The notes under the pieces: generated by a model | Told to the model about the DNA's origin: nothing | Databases searched by the model: none | The model's input: only the letters and a program-made list of their open reading frames with translations | Position numbers and translations under genes: made by a program | Assembly: GCA_009602725.1 (NCBI GenBank) | Contig: WELB01000001.1 | Coordinates: 873,453 to 937,452 of the forward strand | Reading direction: 5' to 3' | DNA: 64,000 nucleotides | Source: Spirogloea muscicola | Lineage: Eukaryota > Streptophyta > Zygnematophyceae > Spirogloeales > Spirogloeaceae | In this document: positions 1-11,310 of the stretch, in pieces | Layout: the number at the start of each line of letters is the position of its first letter | How positions within the stretch are numbered: the first letter of the stretch is position 1

Positions 1-78
<78 letters not shown>

Positions 79-110
79 TCTCTCTCTCTGTCCCTCCCCC
101 TCCCTCCTCC
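1..110. repeat. (CT)n microsatellite
   Basis: Nearly pure CT dinucleotide repeat from base 5 to about 90, followed by a C-rich stretch. The same repeat recurs after the assembly gap at 50696, so it is a common simple repeat in this genome. It marks the window edge and codes for nothing recognisable. Confidence 0.95.
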
Positions 111-334
111 ACCCCCGGCACCCTAGGGTGCCCAGGCATGTGCATTCACCTCGATGCCTTATCTCTTTCTCCTAAACTGTCTGCATGTCTAGAGAAGGGT
201 GATGGTCCATAATATGTCTGTAGCTACCATTTGTCCTTCAATGCCACTGGACACATCCTTTGATTGAGACGTTACTGCTCCCGTGAAGCCAGCTTGCCTG
301 ATGCCTGGAAGCATGCTCCCTCCTGGCGAGCAGA

Positions 335-1655
335 TTCTGGTTCGAGCTCAACCAATTCGTGCGCGGCATCTCGGCGGGCCTCCCGGGGATGGCTGATGTC
401 AACCCTTTCCTGACGCCACTTGGCGCATTTGTTGGCAACACCGCTCACTCCAATGGCGATGCAGGCATTCGTACATACCCACACGGGCTCCGGCCCCGCC
501 TTCCAGACGACGTGCGAACACCAATCAATCTCTAACTGCCTCCTTTTACCCAACTGCGGTTATCGATTATCTCTGCATCTTGAGAGACCCAAGAAGGAAC
601 AGAATGCAATGCAAGCTCACACCTGTGCTGACCTGCAATCCCCTGCTGCTCCTCTGGCGGCCACAGACCCCGGCGGAGGCCGTTCTGGCCAACCTGAATG
701 TCTACAAAAACAGAAATCTCGGGTTTGTATGCGTTCCTGGACTATGGCCCTGTGATGTGAACCCTTACCTTTGGACCCACAAATGCAGCAGCATTGTCTG
801 GTGGCAATGCCAACCTCCTGACTGGCTAGCGCTGCTGTGTTGTGCAGCATCCACCTGCACGTCACCGACAGCGTGACGATTGACACATCAGTGTTTGCCG
901 ACAATGGCTGGGCAGTACACATGAATCAGGTCGCGGGGGTCACGCTGTCCAACTCTATTGTCGTCGGCCTTTCCAACAACACCGGCAATCCTCAAGGTTG
1001 CGGTGCGGCGACAGACATTGCTCGGCGGGGCGCCGACTGCCGCCCCGCCGCCAGCTGCGCTGGGCTACCTTTGCCTGCCGGGCAGGTTGGTCGCAGCACC
1101 GGTGGCCAGAGCGCCGCCTTCCCGAGCATCGGCGTGAACCTGGACCAAAGTTTGTGGGACGACGCCGGCGCTGCACCTAACGCGGTTGTCAATGTGTCAT
1201 TTGCCGCATTCGACCCAGCGTGCCGGCCTGCCGCGGCAATCACACTCTCAGGCAGCGGCGACCTGTGGAATGCTGCGCACTATGTCCAGGGCCTCACCTT
1301 TGCAACGGCCGCCACCACCAACGCACTCTGGGTTGTTCCAAGGTTGGCCAATTTGAGTGGCGATGGCACGGTGGAGGATGGCGGTGAGGTCGCAGCCGCA
1401 TACGCGCTGCGCGATATAGACGGTTCATTGCTGGGAGCCCCCGGGTATGCTGCTGCAAACTCATCGGCGCTCATCTCTCCGATTGCCGCTCAGTGCGTGC
1501 CTGTTCCAGCCTGGGACGCCTATGCTTGCGCTGGCGCCTGCTTCCGTGGGGTTGCGGTCACGTATCCCGAGCCAGGCTTCGGGCCCGGCTCTGGCAGGAC
1601 GCACGGCGACTACAGCTGGCTTGAGATTCTCAGGTGCAGCACGCATCAGCGCTAA
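335..1655 (+). other. beta-helix (fibrocystin/CEMIP-like) segment of the secreted protein
   Basis: Three exon pieces: about 335-490 (GNTAHSNGDAGIRTYPHG), about 640-730 (AEAVLANLNVYKNRNLGF) and 841 to about 1600. The asparagine-rich turns, the 'YKN--G' step and the closing 'DGSLLG...C-P-P-WDAYAC' segment follow the order known from fibrocystin-L and CEMIP. Assignment is by remembered family pattern, not by search. The reading frame of the 841-1655 exon is open for 272 codons, the longest in this gene. Confidence 0.65.
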
Positions 1656-4600
1656 CATCTCTGTATCACAGCGCGCACACTTACCTGACTGTACACGGCA
1701 CTTGATCAGCAGCTTGTGAGTGTACCTTGAGCAGCAGGGAAGACAAGTTGTGCATGAAAAGTGCCGTTAAGCTCTGACTTGTTTGCAAGGGCTCCTGTGC
1801 AGATTGGAGGATGGCGCTTTGATTACGCTGGACGGTAACCTCAATGAAGTCGCTGCGGCAGTGCCCCCGTCGCTTAGGCTCTACTCTGTTACTCTTCTGG
1901 CTGGGTACACATACCTTCTCACCATCAAGGGCGCTCAGTCTTCAATCACAGGTATCGTATTTGTAAGTTGGTATGAATGCCGTACATCCAACTCTTATGC
2001 ACAACTCAGCAATTACAGTTGGGTTGCACAGCAATAGGTCACATAAGAAGCCTGCATACGAGTAGGCCATGTTGTGTAAGATCACTCACAGTTCTGAGCA
2101 TTCCTGCAGCTATTACCGTCAAGTACACCGACGGCACTGGCTGTGGGCAAGGCCTGGCGCTTCGATTGGCCAACCTGGGCGGAATCGGATGGAACGTCAC
2201 CTCCACAAGTAGTGTCTTCTACATGTGTGCACTCGGCTCCTCCATCTATCTTGTTGGCTGGATGCTAAGTGTGTACATCTGCAAGACTGCAAGCTAGAAG
2301 CAACAAGTTGTTGCGGTAGGCCTGTCGTGTTGCAAAGCCTGCAGTGATTGCCCACCCTCATCACTTGCCCGTTTGCTGACTGTTGCTCCTGACTGCAGCT
2401 CCTGCCAAGCACCGGCCCCTGTCTTAAGCCCAGCATCAACGTCCGCATGGCAGTCCAGGCCAGTCAACAACCTTGACTCCGCTGCCTGGAGCTATGTTTG
2501 CTACCCCGGCGGCAAGGTCGCGGTCATCCACGTGGACGTTGGCGGGCTCTTGCTTGATGACATCAACTTTGCAGCTTCACCAGCCTCAAGCCGGTGCCAG
2601 CAGTCAAGGTTGGCTGGTTCTCACTTGTCTGCCCCTTTTGATGTGCACTTGGGTCATCATGGACCTTGACCATGCAATGTGCCCGCTTAAATTCCACTGC
2701 TCAATGCACGACCTCCCCTGACCCCAGATGCGCATTTGCATTGCAGCCAATGTGGGGTCTTCTCCTCTGGAAGTGGGAACTGGTCATATACAACCGAGCT
2801 TGACAGCGCCGCCGACTTCTCCAATCCTCTCACGAATACATCGTCATGGACAATAGGCAGAGCACTCTTTGGGTATGCTGAAGGAAGTCAAAATTCTGAG
2901 AATCACACGAAACTCATAGAGCAGCACCGAAATGCAAATGTCCTTCCAAAATTTGATGTCCTTTGATTTGGCTAATCAACCCCTGCCCAGAGTGGTCTGG
3001 AAAAGCAGCTTATGTGTTTTCCTGCTACAATGCAGTTACAATGCTCCACAAGTGGTCACTATGCTACCACCCCCCTCGGCAGCGCTTATCACTTACTACT
3101 TTCAGAGGACCTTCGAGGCAGCCAACAGCAAGTGCATCAGTCAGCTTGTGTTTGAGGCCATTGTTGATGATGCAATGATCGTCTACCTGAATGGATATGA
3201 GGCGTTCCGATCCAACCTACCAAACGGCAGTATCTCAAGTGCCACAAAGGTCTGCTTTGTCCTACTAGCCATCTATGTGTCAGCTGACCAGACCTCGTCA
3301 ATCCACTCTTCAATTTATTCGGCTCTCAAGCATCTGCTGACATATGCTTCCTCACCCTTCCTCAATAACATGAAGTAATGGGATTTCTGAGACTTGAATG
3401 GGCGCCCTTCACCCCTCTTTGGGTTGCTCAGGCAATCAATTCAGCAAGTCCTTATGCGTACGGGACCTACCAGTATACAACGTTTGCCATTTTACTAAGT
3501 CCTACAAGCAGCCCATTCTTGGTGGAGGGAATCAATGTTTTGGCAGTGGAAGTCCATGCCTATTCCACAAATCCGCAATGGAGCATCTCATTCGATATGC
3601 GCTTGTCTTTTATACGCAAGTTAGTTCTGGCACTACTACAACTTCACTTGTCAAAGTGCAGTGTATGCAATATACATCACTTGGACTAGGTTCTGTACTG
3701 AACAGATTGGATCTAGTTTGCACTTCATCGTAGGAGAGGGTGCTGGTGTGATGTCAGCATAACGAGGAATTCTGAAAGGGGCTGTCACCTCTAACAAGTC
3801 CCTGTGTTTAGAGTAGAATGCCAACTCAACGTCTGGTGGTGTGCGAGTATGTGAGTCATACTTATTATTTTACATCTGCATTGCAGTGGAGCTGGCTGCT
3901 ATGGTGCTCGAGTTACCAAGGAAGTTTGCGATGGCGTTGACAACGACAATGATGGTCAGCTGCTCCACCTCTTACATGCAGTCCTCTAAGCAAGCAAACT
4001 GCGCCGTGCTCATGAGCAGGGCAATGTGCATGTGACAAGAACCTCACATCAGAAGGCTCTGATTGGGCTCGATGGATTGGGGTCAGCATTGCAGCATAGT
4101 CATCCTCATCTAGATGACAGCATCAAAAGGAATGCTTGGGAGGTGCATGCTGTCACCAGGACCACCGTTTCTAAGGCACCGAGTACCTGAGCACTTTGTG
4201 AGAAATTGCCATGGTTGGACAGCCAAGCCTTTTCTCGTCAATTGAATTGCTGCATTCCTCTCCAGGTTTGGTAGATGAACAACCAAATGGAGACCCTCTG
4301 CAGCAGTCTTGCTCGACGGCCTGTGGAACAGGCACGGAGAAGTGCGTACAAGCGATATGGCAACAATGCAGTGCCCCACAACCCTCTCCAGAAATGTAAG
4401 ACTGCTTCGCATGAGGCTGTGGTCCTGATCGTAAGCAACTCCGCCGATCGTTGTTCCTAGTCATGCGCAGTACTGCATGCTCATGTTTGTGAGCTCATGC
4501 ACCTCGGTCACCCTGATAGGAGGGCTCCTGCAACAGTGTTTCGGTCCCACTCCGCTCTGATAGTTGCTCCTCTTCCAAAGCAGATGTGATGGGCTCGACA

Positions 4601-7025
4601 ACGACTGTGATGGGCTCGTGGACAATGGCCTGGGCCAGCTGGACTGCCAGGGCGGCAGTGTGTGCTTCTCGGGACGTTGCCAGGCGCTGGCGCCATACTC
4701 CTATCACGACCCAAGCTTGCGAGCCGGCTCCCCGGGCTGGCTGTACCTACATCAATCGTCTGCTTCAGCATCGCCGCCGGATGCAACCTGGACCACTGTA
4801 GATCCGACCTCTGGCCCCAGGTTTGAAACACGGAGTTGCAGTCCTGTTTGGCGGTGTGTTTCTTTAGTGTTTAGTGTCTATATAAGCCCTTATCGCTCCT
4901 GGGCTTCTTGGGCCTGCGGCACTTGTCGCCTTCATTGATTTAGACCAGGCATTCACATGGTCTGTTCCACGGTCTGTGCAAGTGAAGAGAAAGGCCTTGC
5001 CACACCAGCAGCAGGCCTGGCTTGTGATTGCTTATGAGAGGTGCTCCTGTTGGTCTCCTCGGCTGTCTATCATCAAGCAGGACAACCAGTGCCGGTCCCT
5101 GGCTCGAGGGAAGGGCCCCTCTTGGCTACGACAAGAGCAACGCCACAGCTAATGCAGAGTTTGCGACGCTCCTGCCAGACCCTCCTGGCAACTGGGCCAC
5201 ACAGTACCTTCTGAACTCGTTCGTGCTAAGTCTGGCCGACGTCGCCAGGACACAAAGCCTAAGTGAGCATGCTGCTTTGCCTGCTTCCCTGTAAGCTAGG
5301 TGTACTTTATCCCCTCTACCGCAGGAAGCAGCGGCAATGTGTAACCAAATGCAATCTACTGACCAGCTTGTTCCTTCTGATATGGAAAAACAGGCATTGC
5401 TGTGAAACGAGACGATGGAGCTGTCATATACGTCAATGGACGGGAGGTCTGCCGGTCTAACATGCCGGCAGGTAGGATCACCTCAGAAACCTTGGCATCC
5501 ACCAAGACATACACCTCGTACCAGAAGAGCAAGTTTTACCTCTGCCAAGACGTATTCAAGCCCACCTTTCAGGTCTGCTTGTTGTTATCCCACAAGGTCG
5601 TGCATCCCTGAAAGGCATTGGAGATTCCGAGTTCTTGTTATTTAGCAAGTAGCCAAGACAGTTGCAATCAGAGTTCCTTTCCTGCCGCACTTCGTTCCTC
5701 TTCTCGAGGTCATACGTCTCATCGCCGTGCTTGCTTGGGCATGACCACGTAGGCTGGAGTGAACGTGGTTGCAGCGGAACTGCACCGAGCCAGCCTGAAG
5801 TCGCAAGATGCCGCCTTTGATCTCCTTCTCTTGCGGAATGTCTATGCGGCCTGCCCTACTCAGAGCTGCGTCCGTGCACTGCCTGCTGACACCTACTTCG
5901 TGCAGGTACTTTAGAAGCATTTGCCCTGCCCAATCTAAAGAAAGAAGTAGCTAGTAGCAACTGTGGTCAAGCAAGGGCTTTGAGCACGGCATTGTCCTGC
6001 CTCAATTCACATCGACATAATCGAAGACGCTACTGAGTTTTGCAGAGAAATCTCTTGTGCATTTGTGCAGAAGGGCTCTAGGTGGCGGACATTTGACTCA
6101 AGCAAGGGGACACTCCCTCAGGGCTGGACACTTCCAAGCTTTGATGACTCCCTTTGGGTCCTCGGTAATAAGGACGCATGCCTTCTTATATAGCTCCATT
6201 TGATGTTTGTGCAAACCTCTTGATTTGAAGATGCCACTTCAGTCATATGTGTTTCTCAGATAGGAGATCTTGAAAACAATGCTCAAGGATTACAGGCTTC
6301 TGGCATGTCGCAGGCTGCAGTAAGTCTTGCGGGGGTGCATAGCGTTCACAATCTCCATTTCAGCATGTTCATGTCCTTTAGGTCTCGGGCCCAATGCAGC
6401 TACACACGGAGGCAAGTCCTGTATCATCTCCTTTATCGGCTGTCTGCCCTGCTATGTTGCGCAGGGCAAGCCCCCTTGGGATTCGGGTGGGGCGGTGTCA
6501 ATACAACTATTGCAAATCTGGGCTCCCAGCTGACATCCTTTTACTTCAGACAAGCATTCTATCCCACAAGCCCAGGCTGCTACTTCCAGCTCACTGCAAC
6601 TCTTACTGCTGCTGATGCTGCAGTATGACTCCAACTCTGATATCTTCTCTGTCCTACTTTTGTTGCCACAATTGGCTGATCGCACTCCTGTGAGATTTTT
6701 GGTGATTCATTGTTTGTTGGAGCACCGCGCGTAGGCAGGATACCATACTGACTGAAGCTTCTATTGCCAGGTAGTGTACCTCAGTGGCCTTGAGGCCTAC
6801 CGGACACCCAACATGCCAAAAGGAGCAGTGTACCCCAACACAACAGCTATTAATCTGGGCTATCCATCCCCCACGGCATCAGTGCTCTCGGGTGGATGGC
6901 TTCTGCCAGGCAAAAACGTGATTGCTGTTGAGGTACACCTTTGGGATCAGCAAGCTCCCACACTTGCATTTGACCTTGAGCTCAGGGGGACAAGGGAGGG
7001 CATCCTTGGCCAGTGCTTTGTCTGA
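335..7025 (+). CDS. large secreted mosaic protein: fibrocystin-like beta-helix, MopE repeats, DDG-YLNG modules (5' end outside or upstream)
   Basis: Multi-exon gene, probably extracellular or cell-surface. The first exon I can place (from about 335) reads FWFELNQF ... FVGNTAHSNGDAGIRTYPHG, the pattern around parallel beta-helix repeats in fibrocystin-L/CEMIP/TMEM2. The large exon 841 to about 1600 continues with FADNGWAVHMNQV, DIDGSLLGAPG and paired cysteines typical of that family. Later exons carry two MopE-type metal-binding units (3888-3959, 4266-4680). At least three modules follow with a WxxFD..FDDSLW segment, a YFR segment, DDG(A)-(V/I)Y-NG-E-R-NMP, and NV-A-EVH...FDLEL. The last exon (about 6774) ends at TGA 7023-7025. 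No membrane anchor is visible at the C-terminus. The N-terminus and signal peptide are not in view. Exon boundaries inside are approximate; the MopE intron 4396-4583 is the clearest. The eukaryotic beta-helix plus bacterial-looking modules make the architecture unusual. Confidence 0.75.
3888..4680 (+). other. two MopE-type Ca/metal-binding repeats
   Basis: Frame from 3888 reads GAGCYGARVTKEVCDGVDND-NDGQ. After an intron, 4266 onward reads LVDEQPNGDPLQQSCSTAC-GTGTEKC ... APQPSPE. A second intron (4396-4583, GT-AG) leads to ICDGLDNDCDGLVDNGLG at 4584. The CDG(V/L)DNDCDGLVDE core, the C-T-CGTGTE-C linker and the PSPE lead-in are diagnostic of the putative metal-binding repeat found in MopE and many myxobacterial and other bacterial secreted proteins. 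The first unit has N where the second cysteine is usual (DNDND). Confidence 0.85.
5396..7025 (+). other. repeated 'DDG-VYLNG / NV-AVEVH' modules
   Basis: Copy A spans about 2750-3610 (VDDAMIVYLNGYEAFRSNLP, then EGINVLAVEVHAYS). Copy B spans about 5070-5900 (KRDDGAVIYVNGREVCRSNMP, then NVVAAELH ... AAFDLLLL). Copy C spans about 6060-7025 (RWRTFDSSKGTLPQGWTLP, FDDSLWVLG, APLGFGWGG, YFRQAF, VYLSGLEAYRTPNMP, KNVIAVEVH, LAFDLEL). The same order of segments occurs in bacterial secreted proteins next to lamin-tail, CotH and phosphatase domains. Each copy is cut by introns, so this is not a recent bacterial contaminant. Confidence 0.75.
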
Positions 7026-7454
7026 GCACACCTTTTGTCCTGTTTACAGAACATTTTCGAATAACTTGTATATCAGATAAACAGCCACACACCAACCTAG
7101 CAGTAATGAGCATTGATCCCATTTTTGTCCTGGCTAAAAGTGTGGCTGTTGAATGGGCTCCACACTCGCAGTAGGTAATTTTTTGATCATCAATCACATG
7201 CAAGACAAGACAACAGATTTTGCTCCTGTATACCTCCTCCATTTAAAACGACAGTAGCTTGCAAGTAGTTACTTAAGCGAGACAGGACATGTAGAGTACT
7301 TCCAGCTCAAGTCACCATTCTTTGCCAACTGGTCAGTCTTACACAGACTTTTGATTGTTCCATTATTTTAATTTCCATGGAAGTTCCTCCGTCATGACTG
7401 CCTGGAGAAGGTGGATGCAAGTTGCTCGTGCCTGTGTAAATTTGTTGCAAGAAC
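7026..7454. other. convergent 3' intergenic region
   Basis: AT-richer stretch between the 3' ends of the secreted-protein gene (+) and the nitronate monooxygenase (-). I see no coding pattern, only room for both 3' untranslated regions. Confidence 0.6.
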
Positions 7455-9399
7455 TCATGCAGAAATGTCAATGTAAGCGAGCAGCTTCTCTTGGATGACT
7501 GCCTGCGCCTCTGCCGCAATATCCAGCACCACCTGCCCGGCGGACGGAATGTCATTAATGAGCCCCACTGATTGGCCGCTATACAGAACCTGGCTAGATA
7601 TGTCGCCCTCAGAGGCAGCATTTGGAGCTCTTCCCGAGAACCTCTTTACTTCATAGTCCTATACCAGAGCAAAAGGACAAAAGCCTGTCAAAGTCTGATC
7701 AATCACCAGAATCAAGGCATGCCCTTGCATACTCCATGGACCAGGACTCAAGATGGTTCAGAACGATCAGAACAAGATTCGACCCAACTGCCAATCCAGC
7801 AGAAGCAAGCAAAGCTCGAGTCAGTGCAAGCGCTGTACCTTGCCATGGATGGTGGTGTGTCCCACGGATGGTTGCGACGGTTGCAGCTCATCACCAGCTT
7901 CACTCTCGCGCCCCCTCCACTCAGCGTAAAGCGGCGTAGCAAGCACACGCTGTGGCGCATTTGGCCACCTGGCACGGCCAAAGAGGGTTGTGTACTCCGT
8001 GTCGGCCTCTGATGCCAGCGTCAGCTGCCTTTTGTACTCAGGGTGAGCGTTCGCCTCCTGCGTCGCCACAAACCTGCAGATGGGCACCTCGCTTATGTTC
8101 ACCACTAATTGCTGATTTTAAGCCAGATGGTCACTGTGCAATGCACGCCTGTGTGGTCAAGCCTCAGACACGCGCCCACTTGTGCACCTTGTCCCCAGCA
8201 TGACGGCCTGTGCTCCAAGCGCAAGCGCCGCCACGAGGCCGAGGCCATCAGCAATGCCACCAGCAGCCACCACAGGGACAGGCGACACAGCATCAACGAC
8301 ACGAGGGACGAGGACCATTGTAGAGACCTGCACAATGACAGGAAGGACTCAGTGACTGCAGGGAGGAAGGACGTCGTTGGCCAGGGTATGTACGCTGTAC
8401 TTTCCGAGCACGACACTTTCAGGCCTGCTTTGCTTCCGCGAGAGGAAAGCTTGCCTTAGACTTGCATAATGCAATGATGAGCTTCATGCACGAGCTATCC
8501 TCCTTCAGAGGCCGAGATCGAGCATGATTGCCGTGGAGCATGGAGGAGGGTGCACAAGGTGCAAGCTGACTACGTGCAGCTAATGGCTGGAAGACGGACA
8601 ACTTGGAAGATACTGCTTGCGAGCAAAAGGTGAGGCAGCTGCCACAACCTTGCCAATGACGTGCCCGCCAGCCTCGAAGCCCTGCGCAATGACAGCATCA
8701 ACGCCCGCGGCGGCGGCCTTCACGGCCTCCTCTACCGAGCCCACCTGCGCTTTTGCCCCGCCGAGATGCCTGTGCGGGCGTGAGAAGCTGCAAGCCAACA
8801 TTTCCTCCGACAGGAAGATAACGAAGATCATGTCCATGAATCTCAGCGGTCTTGATATCATCACCAATTAGAAAGACTCCTGAATCCCTAGGAGCCGACT
8901 GGGCTGCCCAAATAGCAGCCTGGAGGCTCCGCGGACCCAGACAAGCCAAACCCGGCTCGCAGTGGCAGCAATTTCTCCATCTTCATGTCCAATCATCGCT
9001 TCGATAATCGGCAGTGATACACTTTATCCCAGAGCGCGTGCTGCCATCTAATTGGGCCTAAAGAAGGGAATGCCCAGCTATCGAGTACATCTGCTGATCT
9101 TACATAGACTAATGAATCATTCGTTAACCAATAAAAGCCCCCCCAGCGGAGGTGCCGGACCTGGTGCAGGACCTTGACGCCGGCGGCGTGGGCGCGCGCC
9201 ACCTGGGCCGCGGGGAAGTCGCTTCAGTACACCTGCAGGACCAGGGGGCCGGCTTCGGCGGCGGCGGCCAGGACGGCGTCGAGGCAGCGGGCGTGGGGGA
9301 AGGCGAGCACGACGCCGACGCCGAGCGGCGCGCCGTGCGCGGCGGNCGCCGCGCGCGCCATGGCGCGCGCCCGCCCCGGCGCGAGCCGCGTGCGGAGGC
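7455..9399 (-). CDS. nitronate monooxygenase (NMO/2-nitropropane dioxygenase family), N-terminus missing
   Basis: FMN-dependent TIM-barrel enzyme that oxidises alkyl nitronates. Exons read on the minus strand: 9399-9161, 8744-8649, 8327-8188, 8073-7839 and 7658-7455; phases join cleanly and the stop is TGA at 7457-7455. Visible family motifs in order are LGVGVVLAFPHARCLDAVLA, GVKVLHQ, GVDAVIAQGFEAGGH (catalytic/FMN region), PVVAAGGIADG, MLGTRFVATQEANAHPEYK, LYSGQSVGLINDI. The first about 60 residues of the family (the start-to-APM.G segment) are absent: immediately upstream of 9399 lies transposon-derived repeat. The first visible exon contains an in-frame TGA (9226-9224) where relatives have an aromatic residue, near an uncalled base (9346). 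It is therefore either a decaying gene or a gene with an assembly error and a distant first exon. Confidence 0.82.
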
Positions 9400-9429
9400 C
9401 TGGGGGCGAGGCCCTCCCGACTGCAGCTC

Positions 9430-9830
9430 TGTTGGCTCAAGGGAAATCGGTAAGTGTATTGAGTGTTGGGAAGGCCAGAGTGGCCAAGTACGAAGGCAAG
9501 CACATGCACATCTGTACATCCTAAACCCTCAATCCCGACTACTGCAGCTCTGTTGACCCGTGGTTACTGAGCGGGTCAATCTGCTGTAGGGTTATGTAGG
9601 TCTTCAGATGTGCTTGCCTTTGTACTTGGCCATTTGGCCTTCGTTTGTTTCAAACACACGAAATTGTTTCCTGTTGGCTCAAGGGAAATTGGTATGTGTA
9701 TCGAGTGTTGGGAAGGCCAGAGTGGCCAAGTACGAAGGCAAGCACATGGACAGATGTACATCACCTGCTGCTAAGCTGACCCGCTCAGTAACCACGAGTC
9801 AGCACGTAAAACAAACCCGTTGCGCTGAGT
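9430..9830. repeat. two oppositely oriented copies of the retroelement 3' tail (TTGGCCATTTGGCC type)
   Basis: The segment CTGTTGGCTCAAGGGAAAT plus 'GGCCAGAGTGGCCAAGTACGAAGGCAAGCACAT' (shown here only in part) occurs at 9427-9520 and again at 9672-9755, with an inverse copy at 9555-9665. The same tail follows reverse-transcriptase-like ORF ends at 16665, 45835, 59560 and 61080. Confidence 0.8.
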
Positions 9831-9861
9831 AACCAAATTGCGTAGCGAAAGTACACTCACA

Positions 9862-10170
9862 TCAACCCAATTCCGCTCGAGAATTCTTAAGAGGTGGACA
9901 CGAATCGGCCGGCCTGCCAGTGTCTGCCTTGCTTAGCTGGCACGTGGCACAGCTTTGTGTGAAGCGTGCACCTGGGCTTGCGTTGCCACCAGAAGGCGCC
10001 GCAACGCTTTTATGGTCTTGTCGACTCCCCAGATGACAACTGTATGGCGTGTCATGCAGCTCCTGCATATGTTACTACGCATGACTAAACAGCCAGGCAG
10101 ACAAGAAAATGCAAGGAAGGTCCAAGAATGGAGCACAACCCCGATCTTGGTTGCACAACTTATCTTCACC
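9862..10170 (-). mobile_element. fossil LTR-retroelement integrase zinc-finger region
   Basis: Minus-strand reading shows a histidine/cysteine pattern with HLG, then CATCQLSKADTGRP, the signature of the H2C2 zinc-binding domain at the start of Ty3/gypsy-type integrases. Only this part of the element is recognisable; no terminal repeats are evident. It is broken and looks old. Confidence 0.55.
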
Positions 10171-10740
10171 GCTCACCGATTGCTGGTTTCAACTCTCACC
10201 TCCAAGGCAGGCAATCCGCCGGCAGCAGGTAGAACGCATGTGAAGGTCAATCCGGAAACCAATGTCGGCGGTTGTGCTTGCTGCTGCGTGCAACTGACTG
10301 CCGACCCCCTCCTGCAGCACCACGTACTCAATCTGGCAAGATCTTCCTCACTCAAACAAGAAACTCAGGCCAGAGCATCAGGTGGATCCCTGCATCAGCA
10401 GCCGTAAGAAAACAAGGCCTGCCAGATGCAAGTACTCCTCTGCTGGTGAATGCGGTGACCTGCTCCTATCTACAGACAGTCAGGAGGGCAGGTCCTTGAT
10501 TCACTCGGATCCAGGGGGTTTAGGAGCAAACCCTTTACACAATGACGCACTCAGCGTGCGCACATCGGAACACTTCGCCTGGTGGCACCGCTGTCGGGCA
10601 GCGACTCCACCTCAGCCCTCCAAGGGACAGCCACGGACGCCTCACAGCAAGCCGGCAACAAGCTGCGGCGGCGGGCTGAGCGGCAGCAAGCAGCCGCAGT
10701 GCTTCGCCTCACTTAGGGCTTCACCGGTCCGAGCTCCCCC
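10171..10740. other. non-coding, repeat-rich spacer
   Basis: Open frames exist on both strands but none shows a family pattern. The stretch lies between a retroelement fossil and the inverted repeat and is probably decayed transposon sequence. Confidence 0.4.
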
Positions 10741-10785
10741 AAAGCTTAGTCCCGGCCCAATCCTTCTCGACCCAATCCTTCTCGA

Positions 10786-11310
10786 CATGTGGGTAGCGAG
10801 GTCTCCGCGCTCCGCACGGAAGTCGCACTCACACTGAGTTACTCCGATCAGGCAGGTCGGGGGCAGGCCAAGGAACAGCTGAAGAAGCGTCCGATATGCC
10901 TCGGAGCTCAATTTGAATGCGTTGTGGATGGCGTGCGTTGTGAGCGAGTCCGTTGCCCCAGGTGTTGCGAGCGATGTGAGACGTGCCAAACTCGTTGCTG
11001 CAGTTGAGGATGAGCGTCGCAAGACATTGAGGAGGATGCCAGATATCAGGACCAATTCAAGGAGTCTGGCACGTCTCACATCGCTCGCAACACCTGGGGC
11101 AACGGACTGGCTCACAACGCACGCCATCCACAACGCATTCAAAATCAGCCCCGAGGCATATCGGACGCTTCTTCGAAAGAAGTGGCACTCCCAATGTAGG
11201 CAAGGGCTTCTTCAGCTGTTTCTTGGCCTGCCCCCGACCTGCCTGATCGGAGTGACTCAGTGTGAGTGCGGCTTTCGTGTGGAGAGCGAGAGTCCTCGCT
11301 ACCCACATGC
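10786..11310. repeat. long near-perfect inverted repeat made of two opposed RT C-terminal fragments
   Basis: The left arm (10786 to about 10990) starts CATGTGGGTAGCGAGG and ends GAGACGTGCCA. The right arm (about 11063-11310) begins TGGCACGTCTCACATCG and ends GCTACCCACATG. The arms differ by a few substitutions and by an insertion of about 30 bases in the right arm (near 11172-11205). The spacer is about 75 bases. Both arms encode the same peptide (SLATPGATD-LTTHAIHNAF ... LGLPPTCLIGVTQCEC) on opposite strands, so a reverse-transcriptase-type fragment was duplicated head to head. Confidence 0.85.
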
